From Chelydra serpentina (lineage: Eukaryota; Chordata; Testudines; Chelydridae), in assembly GCA_037349315.1 (NCBI GenBank), contig JBAIAC010000040.1:18308001-18372000 (forward strand): a stretch of 64,000 nt of DNA, written 5' to 3'. Under the pieces are notes generated by a model. The model ran no database searches. It was not told where the DNA came from and saw nothing but the letters and a program-made list of their open reading frames with translations. This document shows, piece after piece, positions 34,753 to 47,300 of this stretch. Each line of letters starts with the position of its first letter. Position 1 is the first letter of the stretch. Made by a program: the position numbers and the translations under genes.

Positions 34753-37700
34753 GTGAGCACCCGCCGGCGGGGCCGGGGGCCGCAGGGGCTCCCCGGCCGG
34801 GACCAAGGTGGCTGGTGTTCCAGGGCCTCTGGCACTAGGCCTCGGGGCATCGCCAGCCTTCTTGTAGCAAGGGCAGACTGACCTGCGCCTGCCCTTGTAT
34901 GGGAGGCAGCCGGCACTGGCAGCTACAGCTTTGTTCTTGGTCTGGAAACCCAGAAGGTTTTTGCAACAGCGAGTGGTCTGTCATTAGACTGACACGTGGC
35001 CCCACTGCCCTGCGTCTTGTGTTTTGCAGACGATCTTACTCGAGCATGGTGCTTAATCCTCCCTTCCGTTGTGTCTTTGGTAGCATGAACGCATATCACT
35101 GTGAGAAAATGAAAGAGGGGAAAAAAATCAGCTTGGAGCAGAGACGAGAACAACTTAGGAAACTTTTGTATGAGGAGCGAGAACTGCTAGCAGCAGAACT
35201 GGGGGAGCTGAGACTGGACCAGGAGTCAGATCTGAACAAGATCAGAGAGAGAAGTGAAGATTTGAAGTCTGCCAAAGAAGAGCGTCAGAAAAAGGTAACT
35301 TGTGAGAAGTGGTGTGAGGTGTGAGGGTGTGTGTAGGCTGAGCTGAGGTGCCCTTCTGTCCCTCTCACACCTGGGGCTGAGGGTAAGTCTCTCTTTGATT
35401 TAAAACTTGAGTAGATAAATAAATGTCCCGTGTCTGCATCCTGCAGGAAAGGGAACATGGGATTTCTAAATACCTGTTTTGGGCTTGTTTAACGGAGTGT
35501 CAAACAACATGAGAGGAAGAACTAGTCTCAACTTCTTGCTATTGAAGATCCCTCAGCACTTTCTGTAAGAGCTGGGGTGCTATCCCTGATAGCCTATTGC
35601 ACTCAGCCTAGTTTATATTGCTGCAGCAGTTTTAACTGGAGAAGTCATTCTTCACTTTCCTCCTGTTGCTACTTCCACGGGTGGCTGCCAAACTGAACCA
35701 TGAATTGGCTGTATGTCACTGGTGGGTGAGTCAATCCTTAAATAGACAGTTTGCAAAGCATTTGGAGAGCCTCCTGGAGGAGAGACGCTATATAATTTTA
35801 TCCAGTAATATGTCTAAAAATTCTGGGGTTTAGTCTCTTATTGGAGGATTAAGCTTTAATAAGAGTAATTCCCCTCCCCCCATATAATTACAGTAGTATA
35901 TGTTCCTGACATGCGGAGGGGATGGCCAATCCCTTTGATTTAGTAACATTCCAAAGATGTATTCACTAGCTGTCTGGAGAGGTGTCTAGTGCTATATTTC
36001 CCAACCCTGATCATACTTAACTGATGTTTTGGGAGATTGTAATATGTGTTAAAATTTTGATCTACTCTGATGTGGTCTGACGCTCATGTTTTGTTGATAG
36101 GTTGCTGAAGAGCTGCTGTATGAACACTGGAAGAAGAACAATACCAAACTCCGAGAGGTGATAATTACTGGAATCACTTCACTAATGTTCTGCATTTACT
36201 AAATCAGGCTTTAGATTTTTAAAAATTAAGTAACAGACATCAAGCCAAGAAAAATGGTTCAACTACTTAAGAGTTCTGTATCATCACTCCAGAGGCATGT
36301 GCTCTTCCAAATAATCAGAAACCTCTTTATTCCACTACTGACTCTGCAGACCCCTCAAATGCAATCACTAAAGTAGAAGCACCTCCTTGTGAGGTGAGGT
36401 TGGTGCCAATGCAAGAAACTAGACAGACAGCAAGATTCTCAGGTACTTGGCTCTTACCTTGTACTATAGGCTTAGTGGATAAAATTTTCAAAAGCATCAA
36501 AGTCCCTTTAGAAGTCAATGGGACTGAACTTCCTAAGGGACTTTGATGCTTTTGAAAATTGTATCCTGTACCACTGAAGTGATTTCTTAGCCTTTGTTCT
36601 GCTGGCCCTCCACTCTGCCTGTTTATTGCTATATTCTTTAACATTTGTGATTATTCCCAACTAGTCCTGTGATTGGAATTGCTACATGAGTCCTGGGGCT
36701 AGCAGGGGCTGAGGAAGGCTGTACAAATTGCATGTTCAGACCTTGGCAGAAAGAGCATCCCACTGCTGACTGTAAAAGATACCACAACCACTGGTATAAG
36801 GGCTCACTTCTGGGGTGGTGGGCAAATCTGTTAGAAGGAATCCTGCTGCTCAGTGTTCCATGCTGCCATCTGATCCTTAGCAGTGACCTCTATGGCTTAG
36901 GTAGCGGTGTATCAGTAGGCTCCCCAGAGCCCCATCTAACCTTCCTTGGCCAAAGAGGTTCACCAGCATCTCAGCTGAGACAGGTGGTCATTTAGTCTCC
37001 TCTTCTGAAGGCTGAGAATCTCCCTGATACAGTCAAGCTCGGGGAATTCTGCTACTGCACTGTGGGCTACCCCAGAACAGACAGTTGTCTGGGAATGCAA
37101 TGCTTACTAGTTAGTTATTCCTCTCTGTCTGCAGACCTAGGACAATCCACATCATAGTTTCTAAGAGCCTGTTTCATATGACATGGTACCGAATGGGAGA
37201 CTGGACTGCACCACTTGATTTTGTGATGATCTCTATGTTCCCTTCTTCAGATTGAATCAGAGCTCCACAAGAAGCATGTGATAGACGTTTGGGGCGATCA
37301 GTTAACAGAAAAGCAGCAGGTACGCTAATATTGCTCTAAGTCAGGGTTTCTCAAACTTCATTGCACCACGACCCCCTTCTGACAACAAAAATTACTACGT
37401 GACCCCAGGAGAGGAGGCTGTAGCCTGAGCCCCCCCACCCAGGGATCGGGCTTTGGCTCCAGTGCTGGGCTCTGGTCCCCAGCAAGTCTAATACCAGCCG
37501 TGATGACCCCATTAGAACGGAGTCACAACCCACTTTGGGGTCCTGACCCACAGTTTGAGAAACACCACTCTAGTCATACTGGTACCTCTTAGCTGTGGGA
37601 AGAGTGTTGAAATGTAAGAGCAGATACTATTTTGGGTTTGGTGGGGTAGGGGAGAGGAATGCTCATTTTAGCTGACCTCCCGCTGGGAAACCTTGCTTTC

Positions 37701-40700
37701 TGTAGAGACTTACAAGCCTTCCACCTCCTGTGCATAGATGTTAGTGTTGTCAGAGGTGGAAGGGACTGCCAAATACTCTCTTCTAATCAGGTGTGAGTGA
37801 ATGTACAGTATAGTGGTGCCTCACTGTTTTACATGAAGATGAGATCTTGCCCCTTTAATTCTGCCTCATCTTCTCTTGTTCCTACACCACAAACGAAACT
37901 TTGTCAAATTTAGCAGTTTCAGATATCAAGGTCTTATTTAACTCTTCGGTTAGTTTGAAGGCAGCCTACAGCCGATAGCTATGTTGGCAGTGAAAGTACA
38001 GATTGTCAGGCTTCCTGGAGTGGCTCACGGACATGGGTGCCAACTTCAGGGCAGACTGTTACAGCCAATTTGGAATTTGTGCCCTTGTTTGTATGTTCTA
38101 TAATTAGATTTTCACCAACCAAGTATCAAGTGTGAACTCCTCTGGCGCTAGAACAGCCTTAACATGGAGTCCCAGGCAGTCCCTTTGGGCACTCTGGTTT
38201 ATCTTGCCCCTATGATAGGTGGACCCTTGCACCCAAAAAATCACAATAATATTCAGGTTACTCCCAGTCACCCCAGGTCATTTGTACCTAAGGTTTCTCA
38301 CCAAAGACAATGCTTGTAGCCAATTCTATAATAAACTAACTAAAGGTTTACTACCTAAGGAAAGGAAATAAGAGTTATTAGGTTATACACACACAAATGA
38401 GTTATAATCTTAGGTTCCAAAAAGTAATAGACGCTGCCGTAATGTGCAGGTTCTGTGTGTCCTTTAGGGCTTACACAGCTAAACAGCTGGGGATCTCTTG
38501 CTTATGCTTTGAAGTTTTGCCTTCTCCCTGAAGTCCAACCAGCATAGGGATAACAATTTCTTCTTGATGCGGATTTTTATTCCCGTCCCCCAAAGTTCAA
38601 ACTGTTGCATGTCTCCTCTTCATGGGTGTGGGGGGAGCAATCAATAAAGTCTTTTGTCCACTGATGTCCAGTGGTTTGTCTGGCATCAATAGGTCTTTTG
38701 TTGGGTAGGAGATGACACCTCTTGCAGTATATTAGTATTTCACACTTATTAATGCTTCTCTTCAGACTGTGGTGGTTTACAGTTCTAGAACAAACACTTT
38801 TGTAGTTACAGAGCACACACTTAAATATTACCGTCTAGCATGGGGTACCGACATAAGCTGAATACATGCAGCCTCCTACAAGCATTTCATAAAGTCTAAA
38901 CACATTCTTATAACACTGTCTATATTAACAATAGTAACACGCAGGTGAGCCAGACTGGTTTCCAGCTATGTATTTGTCAGTATTCAGTGACGCCTACGGG
39001 CCTTAGCATGAGTTGGCACCTGGTCTGTCAGCATCATACAGATACAAACAAACAAAGAGGGCTCCATTTCAGCATCGTCTCTTTGATCCCTTTAGAGGTG
39101 CATAAGGCTTTGAACTAATTTAAAATAACGTTGCGTACCTTCACTTCCAGTTGGAATCCAGAGGATCACTGGGTGCTCTGCATCTTTGAAAATCAGGCTT
39201 TTTTACTGAAGTGACTGATAACCCAGGCTTTTTAAATGTTAGAATATTTGTATATATAAAACACTCTGTTAGTTGAAATACACGTGATTTGGTATTTGAA
39301 TTAGTTATTAGGTTAAATGGTTTGTTTGGGCTTAATCAGCAAGCAGCAACTGAAAGAGAAGAAAAAAGACGGTATGAAAATGAATATGAAATTGCCCGAA
39401 GGGAAGCACTGGAAAGAATGAAACAAGAGGAAGAAAGGAGGCAGCTGGAAGAGAAGAAACGAGCGGAGGTGTTACTGCAACAAATGGAAGAACTGAAGTT
39501 CCGGGAGATGGAGGTAACCATTTAGTTTCCCCTCATCTGAAGCAGAATGCACTTGATAGCTTCCAGTCCAGGTGGGAGATACCAGAGCAGTGAGTTGGTT
39601 CCAAACCCACTGTAATGGAATCCTAGAAGGGAGAGGTCAGGCCAGTGTTATGATTCTGGCTGAATCTGTTTCTCAACACTGAGGTGAAGCAGTAGGGCCA
39701 GTTGTTCCAACTGGATGTGATGTGGCTCCTTACTTTCTACCTGCGTGTTAGTACTTTGCAGTGAGATTTAGCCCTGGGCTTTCATGTGTTCCTCCCTAAG
39801 TATTTGAGCACCACAATTTCATTTGTTGCCTCAGAGAAAGGAGGGTTGTTTTAGGAACCTCACCAAGCATGGTAGCTTGCAGCCTGAAGGCTTTTTTCCC
39901 AACAGGAGTTCCCAGTTATGTCTCCAATATTTTAACACATTAAGGCACGAGTGAAATTAGTGTGGGATATTTACCATACCCAAAAAGAAACTGCTTGAAA
40001 GGGAGTCTAGTTCTTTTTAGAACTCATCCCACTTCTGGCAGTAAAACATGCCACAACCACAGGTAAGAGGTTCAATTCTGAGGTGGGCTGCTGGAAGGAA
40101 TGTGTCTCAGAGTGTTTCATGCTGCCAGCTGCCAATACCTGAGAGCACTTCCAGGTCAGGGAGGATTTTATCTTTTTCCCTTCTCCTTATTTCCCACTGG
40201 AACCCTGAGGATCAGGCTTTATGGCTACTGCTCTCTGTCAGCGAGGACCAGCCAGTCATTGAAGCAACTTCGGACTCAATGGGCCTGGTTGTTAGATTGG
40301 AAAGTACATCCTGAAGAACGTCCCCTGTTCTAATGGTAGTGCTGGATAAAGAGAATTGCAGATGCTACTCCAGTCCTGATGGGAAAATAAAAGATTGTGC
40401 TGTGTAACCGGTTCTCTGTGCTGCTTTTGCCCTCCTGCAACAACTATAAAGAATCCGAGAATGGATGGGGAAGTTGGAGGCCTTAGCGACCTGAAATGCT
40501 ATTCCTTTTATAACAGGCAACAAAACTGAAGAAAGAGCAAGAGAATTTACTAAAACAGCAATGGGAGCTGGAGGAGCTGGAAGAAGAGAGGAAGCAAATG
40601 GAAGCATGCAGGAAAAAGCTGGAGCTTGGGTATGAAATGATATAATTCGGTGCTGGGAGAAAGCCATTCCTGTGTCCATGGTAGTACTTGCTGTATGTGG

Positions 40701-43700
40701 GGATATTGTCAGGGTCACTGTGGGCTGTATATGTTAATTTACTTAACATTGTATATCTGGAAAATCCAGAGCAGTGGATGGGCTAGCACTTTAAATAGAC
40801 AGAGGAAAAAAAATGCACTAACGCAGTAAGACCTGTTCCCCCCACCAATGCTTATAGATGGTACTAGTCATGGTTTGCTTTTCTGAATGTTGCTAAATAA
40901 GAACATGGGACTTTGGAGCTAGGCTGGTTTTGTATCCTCTTTTTTTCCCTAGTCGCTTTTTGAGACATCAGTATAATGCCCAACTAAAGAGACGTGCACA
41001 GCAGATACAACAGGAGCTGGTAAGACAAGACCAGAGATCACCTAACTGTTCTATGTAGTACACTCTTCTTGCACTAAAAACTGCTGCTTCTGCATGTTGA
41101 TTACTTTGCGTATCTCCTGTCAGTCCAGAGCCATACCAAGCTCCTTTCATCTCCCCCTGGTGGCATTAGGGCAAGAGGAAATTAGGAGTGGTGCTGAGGA
41201 TCTGTTATGAGTTTCCAGTCTGTGATCAGTCTTGACATTAGCATGTTTGTGCACATTGAGAATTTACTTGTGGCCTGGTTTGAAAACCTGCTCTGTGTGA
41301 GAGAGACTTTTCTGGCTTTTCTTTAGGAGATGGACAGGCAAATACTATTAGCCCTTCTAGAGAAGGAAGATGAGGACCAACGCCTCCACTCTGCTAGACG
41401 GGAGCGGGCTGCTGCAGATGCTGCCTGGATGAAACATGTAATTGAGGAGCAGCTCCAGTTAGAAAAGGCACGAGAGGCAGAACTGGAGACCATTTTTAGG
41501 TGAGTCTGACACTCCTCCTGTAGGTTGCTGGAGAGGGTTTAAATGTGATGAATGATTCTCTTTAAAAACATCCTTTTTTCTAGGTTGGTTGAACTCTGTA
41601 AATGTTACATTGTTGATACAGGTGAGGAAGGGACAACTTGAAGCCAACTTCCTGGCTTCCTAGTTAGTCTTGCAGTTTTAGAAGGAAAGGCGGATTACAC
41701 AGAGTCCTGTGCAACAGAAGTAGGGGTGGGTTTTAGGTCCTTTTCTACTTTCCATCTTTTATGTTGAATGGTTTAGCCATCCAGTCACAAGGTGGAGGTA
41801 ACCCAAGGATATTAAGGTGAAAGGACACAGTTCTTTTGGCTGAAAAGCATCAAGACCTTCTGGTTCCTTCTCCTTGAAGGGAGTGATTTCATAATCCATC
41901 TCTCTTGCTGCAACTAGTACTAAAATTAATAAACAGGGAGCAACTATTTTTAGAAATAATGGACTGGCAACGGTGAACAAGTCTGATCTTTGCCCATCCA
42001 CATCATGACTCGTCAGACTTTTCTGACAAGAACTTAAAACCAGCATTTGATCATCCAGCCAGTGGGCTTTGTGGCCTACGTATGACTTCTAAAGTTGTGT
42101 TGTTTCCTTTGTTTCTCAAGAGAGATGGAGGTTGAAAGAGAATCCACTGTAACCCCACTGACTTCAAAAAGTTTCCATGGGGTGTGAGTGGGAGCAGAAT
42201 TTGGCTCAGTAAAAGCTAGAGGAGTCAGTATGATACTTCATGCCGAGACAAGTCAGGCTTTAGAGGAACTTTCCTTGCTCGACATGCTGTTGCAAAAGAG
42301 AAGCTTTGCAAATTAAATTTTCTGCAGGGCCCTGGTTTCCCATCCCTATCAGAGGCAGGAGCACCCCCGAGCATAAGGTTAGAACAGACATTTCTTTCCC
42401 GCAGTTCTCTGCATATACATGTACATTAGAGAGGCTGCAGGAAATAAGGTATTGAAGGCTTCTCTGTTTCTGTCTCTTTATTGCAAGCAAGAATGCCAGA
42501 GATCAATTCTCTCTCTCTCTCTCTTTCCTTCAGGGAAGAAGCTAAACAAGTGTGGGAAAAGAGAGAAGAAGAATGGGAGAGAGAGAGGAAGGCCAGAGAC
42601 AGACTGATGAATGAGGTGGTGCCCTCTCTACAGCGATTACTCTACTCTGCTGGTTGAAACTGACTTTTATACTGGTGTATAATTTACATAGAATACATAG
42701 TAGAGGCTCAGTAAGGCCTGCTGGTTACCTCTGTGCCAGGGGATGGGCTTTTCTGCTGACTCCGTGTATTTTCTGAACTGGGTTAACTGTCTAGATAAAG
42801 ATCTGCTTAGTTTGGTTTCTGAGTCTGGCCCCTTTCTTTCTATTTACCCTATTTCTTCCCTTCACCCCCCTTCTTGCTCCAAACAGGTCCTTGCGGGCAG
42901 ACTGGGTCAGATCCAAGAGAAGATGGAGCTAAATCGGCATGCCCAGGAGGAATGTGTAAAATACCGGGAACAACTGATTAGAGAGCTTGAGGAGGCAAAA
43001 GAGCTGACTCGTCGAGAGAGAGAGGAAGAGGAGGAACTAAAAACAGCTCGCAAACAAGAGCTGGAGTCCCAGGTAGAGCCCAGGTCTTCATCAGACATGA
43101 CCCCAGGTCATTCAGGATGCGGTTAGCAAATTGACTTTGCTTAGCTAGTTTTGCTAGTTTTGAGTGCATGGAAAAATGCTCTTAGATTCCGTAGTGTCAG
43201 AACACGGTTCTCAGTAACTTTCTACTGAAACTTTCCCAATTGCGCTAGCAAAGGTAGAGTACACACGCAAGCAGATGTAACTGGTGCTTAGTCAGGTAAC
43301 TTCCCATCCCCATACTAAAGTATCCAATTAACTAAGATGGATCTGACACTGATTCAAGCTTCTTGAATCCTTTGTTTAGTTTGGGTCTCTACCTGTGATC
43401 TCACTTTAATAGCATATCTTTAAAAATACTCAGCGTACAGAGCGTCGCCTCCAAGAGCAGGAAGAGTTCCAGCGCCAGAAAGAGGAGGAGGAAGCAGCAA
43501 GGCTGGCAGAGCAGCGCTGTGAAGAGTTAGTGCAGCAAGAGGCCAAGCGCATGACTGAGCGGGGCTATCACAGTAAGGTAAGGAGCAGGATCCTCGGCAG
43601 GCCCAGGTGGAATCATGCATGTCGCCCTCTCTGTTCTGTCCATGCAAGTTCACTGCCTCTCCTACACTGCCATTTCGAATGGATCTCCCAAACGAGAAGG

Positions 43701-44368
43701 GGCCACTGTCTCTGGCAGGTTCAGATAGCCATGGTATTGTGTCTCAGGCGTTGCCTGTTTCCAGTCTTTCAAAGCAAGATCTTTCACAACTGCCTCAAAG
43801 TATATCCCTAGTTCTCAGTCCGTGGACTAGAGTGTAGCTATTACCAGGTGATTCAGTGCTTCAGAGTGCTGCTCCCAACATCCCCTTCTCTGCCCAAGAA
43901 TCCAAAAAAGCTGCAAAAGAAGCAGGACCTTTTTAGTATTCTGGCAGTAGAAATGCTACATTTGACAAACTGGTTTTGGAAAGTTTCTTACATGCCCAGA
44001 AAAACACACCTCTCCTATGCCAGCTGGCTTCTAATTCTAGATGATATGGCAGAGTGGTTTCATTCTTATCCCTTTACCATAGCAGTGATGGTAACCTTCG
44101 ACACCCTCTCATTGCTTGGTACTCCGATTTTCTTTGGAGAAGTGACTATCCAAGTCACTGGTGGTGTCTCATGAAGGGTGTTGTCTTGTCAATTAATAGA
44201 ACATGGTACTTTCTGTACAAACCAGAACCACCAGCTACAGCTTGTCCACTAAGGGGCCAGCACCTTGAGTATTACATGCCTGGGAGTTTAATTCTGAATG
44301 TAAAATTCTTATGGTACTTATTGACTTTCTTCCAGCCCTATGGTCGTCCAAAAACAGCTTGGACCTGA
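34562..44368 (+). CDS. TCHP: Trichoplein, keratin filament-binding protein (whole gene, 12 coding exons)
   Basis: This coiled-coil protein sits on keratin filaments near desmosomes and on centrioles. It activates Aurora A and restrains primary cilium formation, and it has been called mitostatin. Coding exons are 34562-34752, 35084-35294, 36101-36157, 37251-37319, 39340-39513, 40517-40629, 40953-41019, 41327-41499, 42534-42615, 42887-43072, 43434-43577 and 44336-44368. They sum to 1500 nt, in frame, with GT/AG borders, and encode 499 residues (human 498). Family signatures are the start [53 protein letters not shown], a long Glu/Arg-rich coiled coil that includes the trichohyalin-plectin homology region (roughly residues 260-425), and the C-terminus [10 protein letters not shown]. 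The start is the family start although its -3 base is C. It is divergent from GLTP and convergent with GIT2. Confidence 0.97.
35084..35294 (+). CDS. TCHP: TCHP coding exon 2
   Basis: This exon encodes residues 64-134: [55 protein letters not shown]. The acceptor is ttggtag and the donor gtaact. It begins the coiled coil. Confidence 0.96.
36101..36157 (+). CDS. TCHP: TCHP coding exon 3
   Basis: This 57-nt exon encodes [19 protein letters not shown], residues 135-153. It follows a ttgatag acceptor and precedes gtgata. The [16 protein letters not shown] motif is strongly conserved in human. Confidence 0.95.
36483..36560. mobile_element. Palindromic MITE in TCHP intron 3
   Basis: Arms 36483-36508 and 36535-36560 are perfect 26-bp reverse complements (aattttcaaaagcatcaaag at the outer side) around a ~26-bp centre containing gtcaatgggactgaac. 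It belongs to a sauropsid family with the ends tttTCAAAAGC; a relative lies at 49985. Confidence 0.8.
37251..37319 (+). CDS. TCHP: TCHP coding exon 4
   Basis: This exon encodes [20 protein letters not shown] and KQQ, residues 154-176. The acceptor is cttcttcag and the donor gtacgc. A hAT element begins only 22 bp after the donor. Confidence 0.94.
37342..37567 (+). mobile_element. hAT-type element in TCHP intron 4
   Basis: Inverted ends cagggtttctcaaactt and agtttgagaaacaccac mark it. The flanks ctctaagt (37334) and ctctagtc (37568) are an imperfect 8-bp duplication. The start phrase ttgcaccacgaccccc identifies the same family as the copy at 63783. Confidence 0.75.
38200..39050. repeat. Probable interspersed repeat in TCHP intron 4, unclassified
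   Basis: The AT-rich stretch (ctataataaactaactaaag, gagttattaggttatacaca) has the look of repeated turtle sequence, possibly part of an old LTR element. No terminal repeats or coding frame were found, so this is a weak call. Confidence 0.3.
39340..39513 (+). CDS. TCHP: TCHP coding exon 5
   Basis: This exon encodes residues 177-234: [53 protein letters not shown]. The donor is gtaacc. It is near identical to human over [17 protein letters not shown]. Confidence 0.97.
40517..40629 (+). CDS. TCHP: TCHP coding exon 6
   Basis: This exon encodes residues 235-271 and two bases of G272: [38 protein letters not shown]. The acceptor is ataacag and the donor gtatga. Confidence 0.96.
40953..41019 (+). 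CDS. TCHP: TCHP coding exon 7
   Basis: This exon completes G272 and encodes [20 protein letters not shown] and EL. The acceptor is ttccctag and the donor gtaaga. [11 protein letters not shown] is identical to human. Confidence 0.97.
41327..41499 (+). CDS. TCHP: TCHP coding exon 8
   Basis: This exon encodes residues 295-351 and part of R352: [50 protein letters not shown]. The donor is gtgagt. It is part of the trichohyalin-plectin homology region. Confidence 0.97.
42509..42533 (+). repeat. CT microsatellite forming the exon 9 polypyrimidine tract
   Basis: An uninterrupted CT run precedes ttccttcag and serves as the polypyrimidine tract of the intron 8 acceptor. Confidence 0.8.
42534..42615 (+). 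CDS. TCHP: TCHP coding exon 9
   Basis: This exon completes R352 and encodes [20 protein letters not shown] and RDRLMNE. The donor is gtggtg. Human reads EEAKEMWEKREAEWARER. Confidence 0.95.
42887..43072 (+). CDS. TCHP: TCHP coding exon 10
   Basis: This exon encodes residues 380-441: [50 protein letters not shown]. The acceptor is caaacag and the donor gtagag. Confidence 0.96.
43434..43577 (+). CDS. TCHP: TCHP coding exon 11
   Basis: This exon encodes residues 442-489: [48 protein letters not shown]. The acceptor tactcag gives RTERR where human has VAERR. The donor is gtaagg. Confidence 0.94.
44336..44368 (+). CDS. TCHP: TCHP coding exon 12 (C-terminus)
   Basis: The exon [10 protein letters not shown] and TGA matches human PYGHPKIAWN. 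The acceptor is cttccag. At 33 nt it is missed by ORF length cut-offs but is clear by homology. Confidence 0.94.
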   Translation, partial: PYGRPKTAWT

Positions 44369-45105
44369 GAAGGGTTGCCCTTAAGTTCTGAGGTGTGAGC
44401 ATCAGTATGAAGGACTCAATGTTGCAGGCTATGTGCCTGTTAACCAATATCAGGATGTTGTGGAATATTTCAAAACCAAGACTCAAGGTGCTGTCACCAT
44501 GAACTTGTCAGGAATAGTCCATGAAGCTGATGGAGATGTGCTCAGTGCAAATGAAGGGTGACGTTTTCAAAAGCATTCAGCCAAATTCTCCCATTGAAGT
44601 CAAGGTCAAATTTCCATTGAATGCAGTAGCAGCAGAGGTAGGCCAATGGAGCTTGATTTGAAAATACTGTCCTAAGTGTGGAGAGGGCTCTACATCATTC
44701 CAGCTGCTTCCAGTGTTTAGAAGCTGGGCCGTGACACGATGTAGCCTGTCAGGCAAAGTCAACTGTCCAGCTACCCTTCAAACAGGAAAACCAGTGATGG
44801 AAGAGTAAATCTGCAGAAAGCTTTAAAATAGCTGCATGTATTCTTGACTAATGCAACCTCGTTGAATCAATGATACTAAACCACTGACTGTTGCTGTGTA
44901 TAGCTGAAAGGGTTTCTTTAGAGTCATGCTTCTTCGATTAACCCAAAGTAATGTTTGCTCAGAAATCCCTCCTGTGCTTCCTTATCCCAAAGCATTGTAA
45001 AACAGGGTTTGTGAGAATTGTAGTGCCACAGTATGTCAATTCTTGACAAGTTTCATTTAGGCTCTTTAAAGATTTCAATAAATATTGACTTGTCTGTTTT
45101 AGATT
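44369..45105 (+). other. TCHP: TCHP 3' untranslated region
   Basis: The sequence after the TGA runs to an AATAAA signal at 45077-45082, with a probable cleavage site near 45100. A later AATAAA near 46324 could be an alternative end. Confidence 0.5.
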
Positions 45106-46079
45106 TACTCTATTTGAAGCTTTCCCACATCATCTCATTCTCAAAAGGGGATCACTGCATTGGATGTGCTTATGAGCAGCTTCCAGTAAACAGTGCAGTA
45201 CTGACCTTAACAATGAATGCCACTGGTTTGAAATTAGATACTCCTAGGTCTTTGAAAGTGGGGCTTTTCTTTAAAAAAACTAGCTCTCCCTTCTTCCCAG
45301 ACTAGAAGTGTGCTAAAGGGAGAAGTGATTCTCCTCCCCTGCCCCCCCAGTGTACCTTTGTAACAAGGTTCAGATCTCTTAAATGACATTACAGCTAGTC
45401 TCTGCTGTTAGAATCAGAGCTTATGGCTGTACAGGAGTGGGGTAGTGGCTGTTGCTTCAAACTACCTCTTCTACTAATCTACTCAACCGCATTAGGAGGG
45501 CTAGTTTAGTTTTCACGTGGTAACAAAAGGCAGAGTAATGTCAAGTCAGATGTTCTTACCCCACTACTAAGTTAGGGAAGCGTGAGAAATCCGGGGTTTG
45601 GTGGTTAGGTTCTCAGGATTGGTAAGCACAAAGTACATGGAGTTCCAGAAAGACCAAGTAAAGAGTTGATTAGTGCTAGTCTAGGGAGCTTTGCTGTGCA
45701 CCTGGAGGTTTACATCCTCTACTGTAAAAATCTAATCTTGCCAGTGTGTATTTTTAAAAGGAAAACATGAAATAAGAGCAACTGCTGCTTAAAATTCATC
45801 AAGCTTATCCAGTACTTTCACCCCACAGAGAGTCATGGGTTATCTTCCCATTTATTTTTTCAAGTATTATTTCACTGTCCTAGAAGGCAGCAATGTGACT
45901 GAGCTCAACTATTAAAGTAACTACTGCTATGGACATTTTAAGTTGGTGCAGCTGTCTCACTTAAATCATCATCATCTATTGGCTCAGTTGTTCTAACTGG
46001 TATAAAACATTCCATATTCATGATACAATTCAAGATTGGCACTTAACACAATTACATGAATGAAGTCAGACTTTGTCTA

Positions 46080-46262
46080 AGGCCAGGTCTACATGAGAAA
46101 AGGTTTGATGGTATAGCTCCAGTGGCAAATCCTTCTAGCGGAGGTGCAGTTAACAGCAAAGAAGTGCTTTGGCCTGTATAGCTCACACCAGTGTCCCACA
46201 TGAAATAAGCCATGCTACCAAAGGTACTTTGCCAGTATAAAATGTCACCAAAAATTAACATC
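46080..46262. repeat. Decayed MITE-like repeat
   Basis: The sequence starts aaggccaggtctacatgag, the opening of a common turtle DNA-element family. The right end is not well defined. Confidence 0.4.
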
Positions 46263-47300
46263 CCTAAGTAACATCACTGTACCAGGAAGAGTTTCTAAAG
46301 TACACCCAGCCCTATAAAATACAGAATAAAACGTAGATGTAGTTCAACTGAGCACCATTAATTTCATATTGCCCCAGCATTCATTTGCTAGAAGCCCCCT
46401 TCCAACAGTTAGTGGTGGCTTTTAGTTTTACATTGTGCAGGATTTCCTTCATTGCCTGCCAGTGCCACTTCTGAAGTGGCAAGGATGGGTTACTACGGCA
46501 TGATAAAAAATGTGACCATTTGATGGAGGCAGAGTGAGGGAGTAAGAAGAGAAGTAGCTGAATGTACTGGCAGTTTTCAGTCCTTTCTAATTTTGTAATT
46601 TAAATAACTGAACACATTTTGAGGATACTAATGCTCTACAGTTAGGGAACCAGGCAGAGGTGAGTAAGTTGGTATAAACTTTGCTACCACATCCCAATCT
46701 GTAACAGCAGTTGAGACAGACTCACTTACTGGCATGTAGCTTGTATCTCTTCTGGATTTGGCCTACTGACGATGTGCATATGCCAGACAATAACAGGAAA
46801 ACTAGGAGGACCAAGGATAAAGAACAAAGAACTATGGTTAATTCATCTAATTTTTAAATACACACTTCTCAGTGTATTAGTTACACAGACATGAACTCCC
46901 TTTGCACTGTTTATAGTACCATCTTGTATGTACTTTGTATTTGGCCCATATATCCCAAAGGCGAAGCACTTTAAAAGCCTGTTTATTGCATAAGTAGCAG
47001 GCAAATAATCCCAAACAATTTTATAACACTTAAAGGGTTGTACAGTAATTGTATGTAATACAGTAAACATTAAAGGCTAAATCATGAGTACAATATGGAC
47101 AAATACAAGTTCATAAAAAGGCATTTTTCCCTTTCCTGTGCAGCATTGTTGTAGAGAAAGGATTACATTTCTGTACGAGCAAGAGGGAAAACATACAAGT
47201 CATTTGAAAGTGGGGTTCCAGCCACAGGAAAAGACCCACATCTTTTTGCACCTAAACTACTCCAGGTATTTTAATAGCTCCTGCCCTGCAGCCATTCAGA

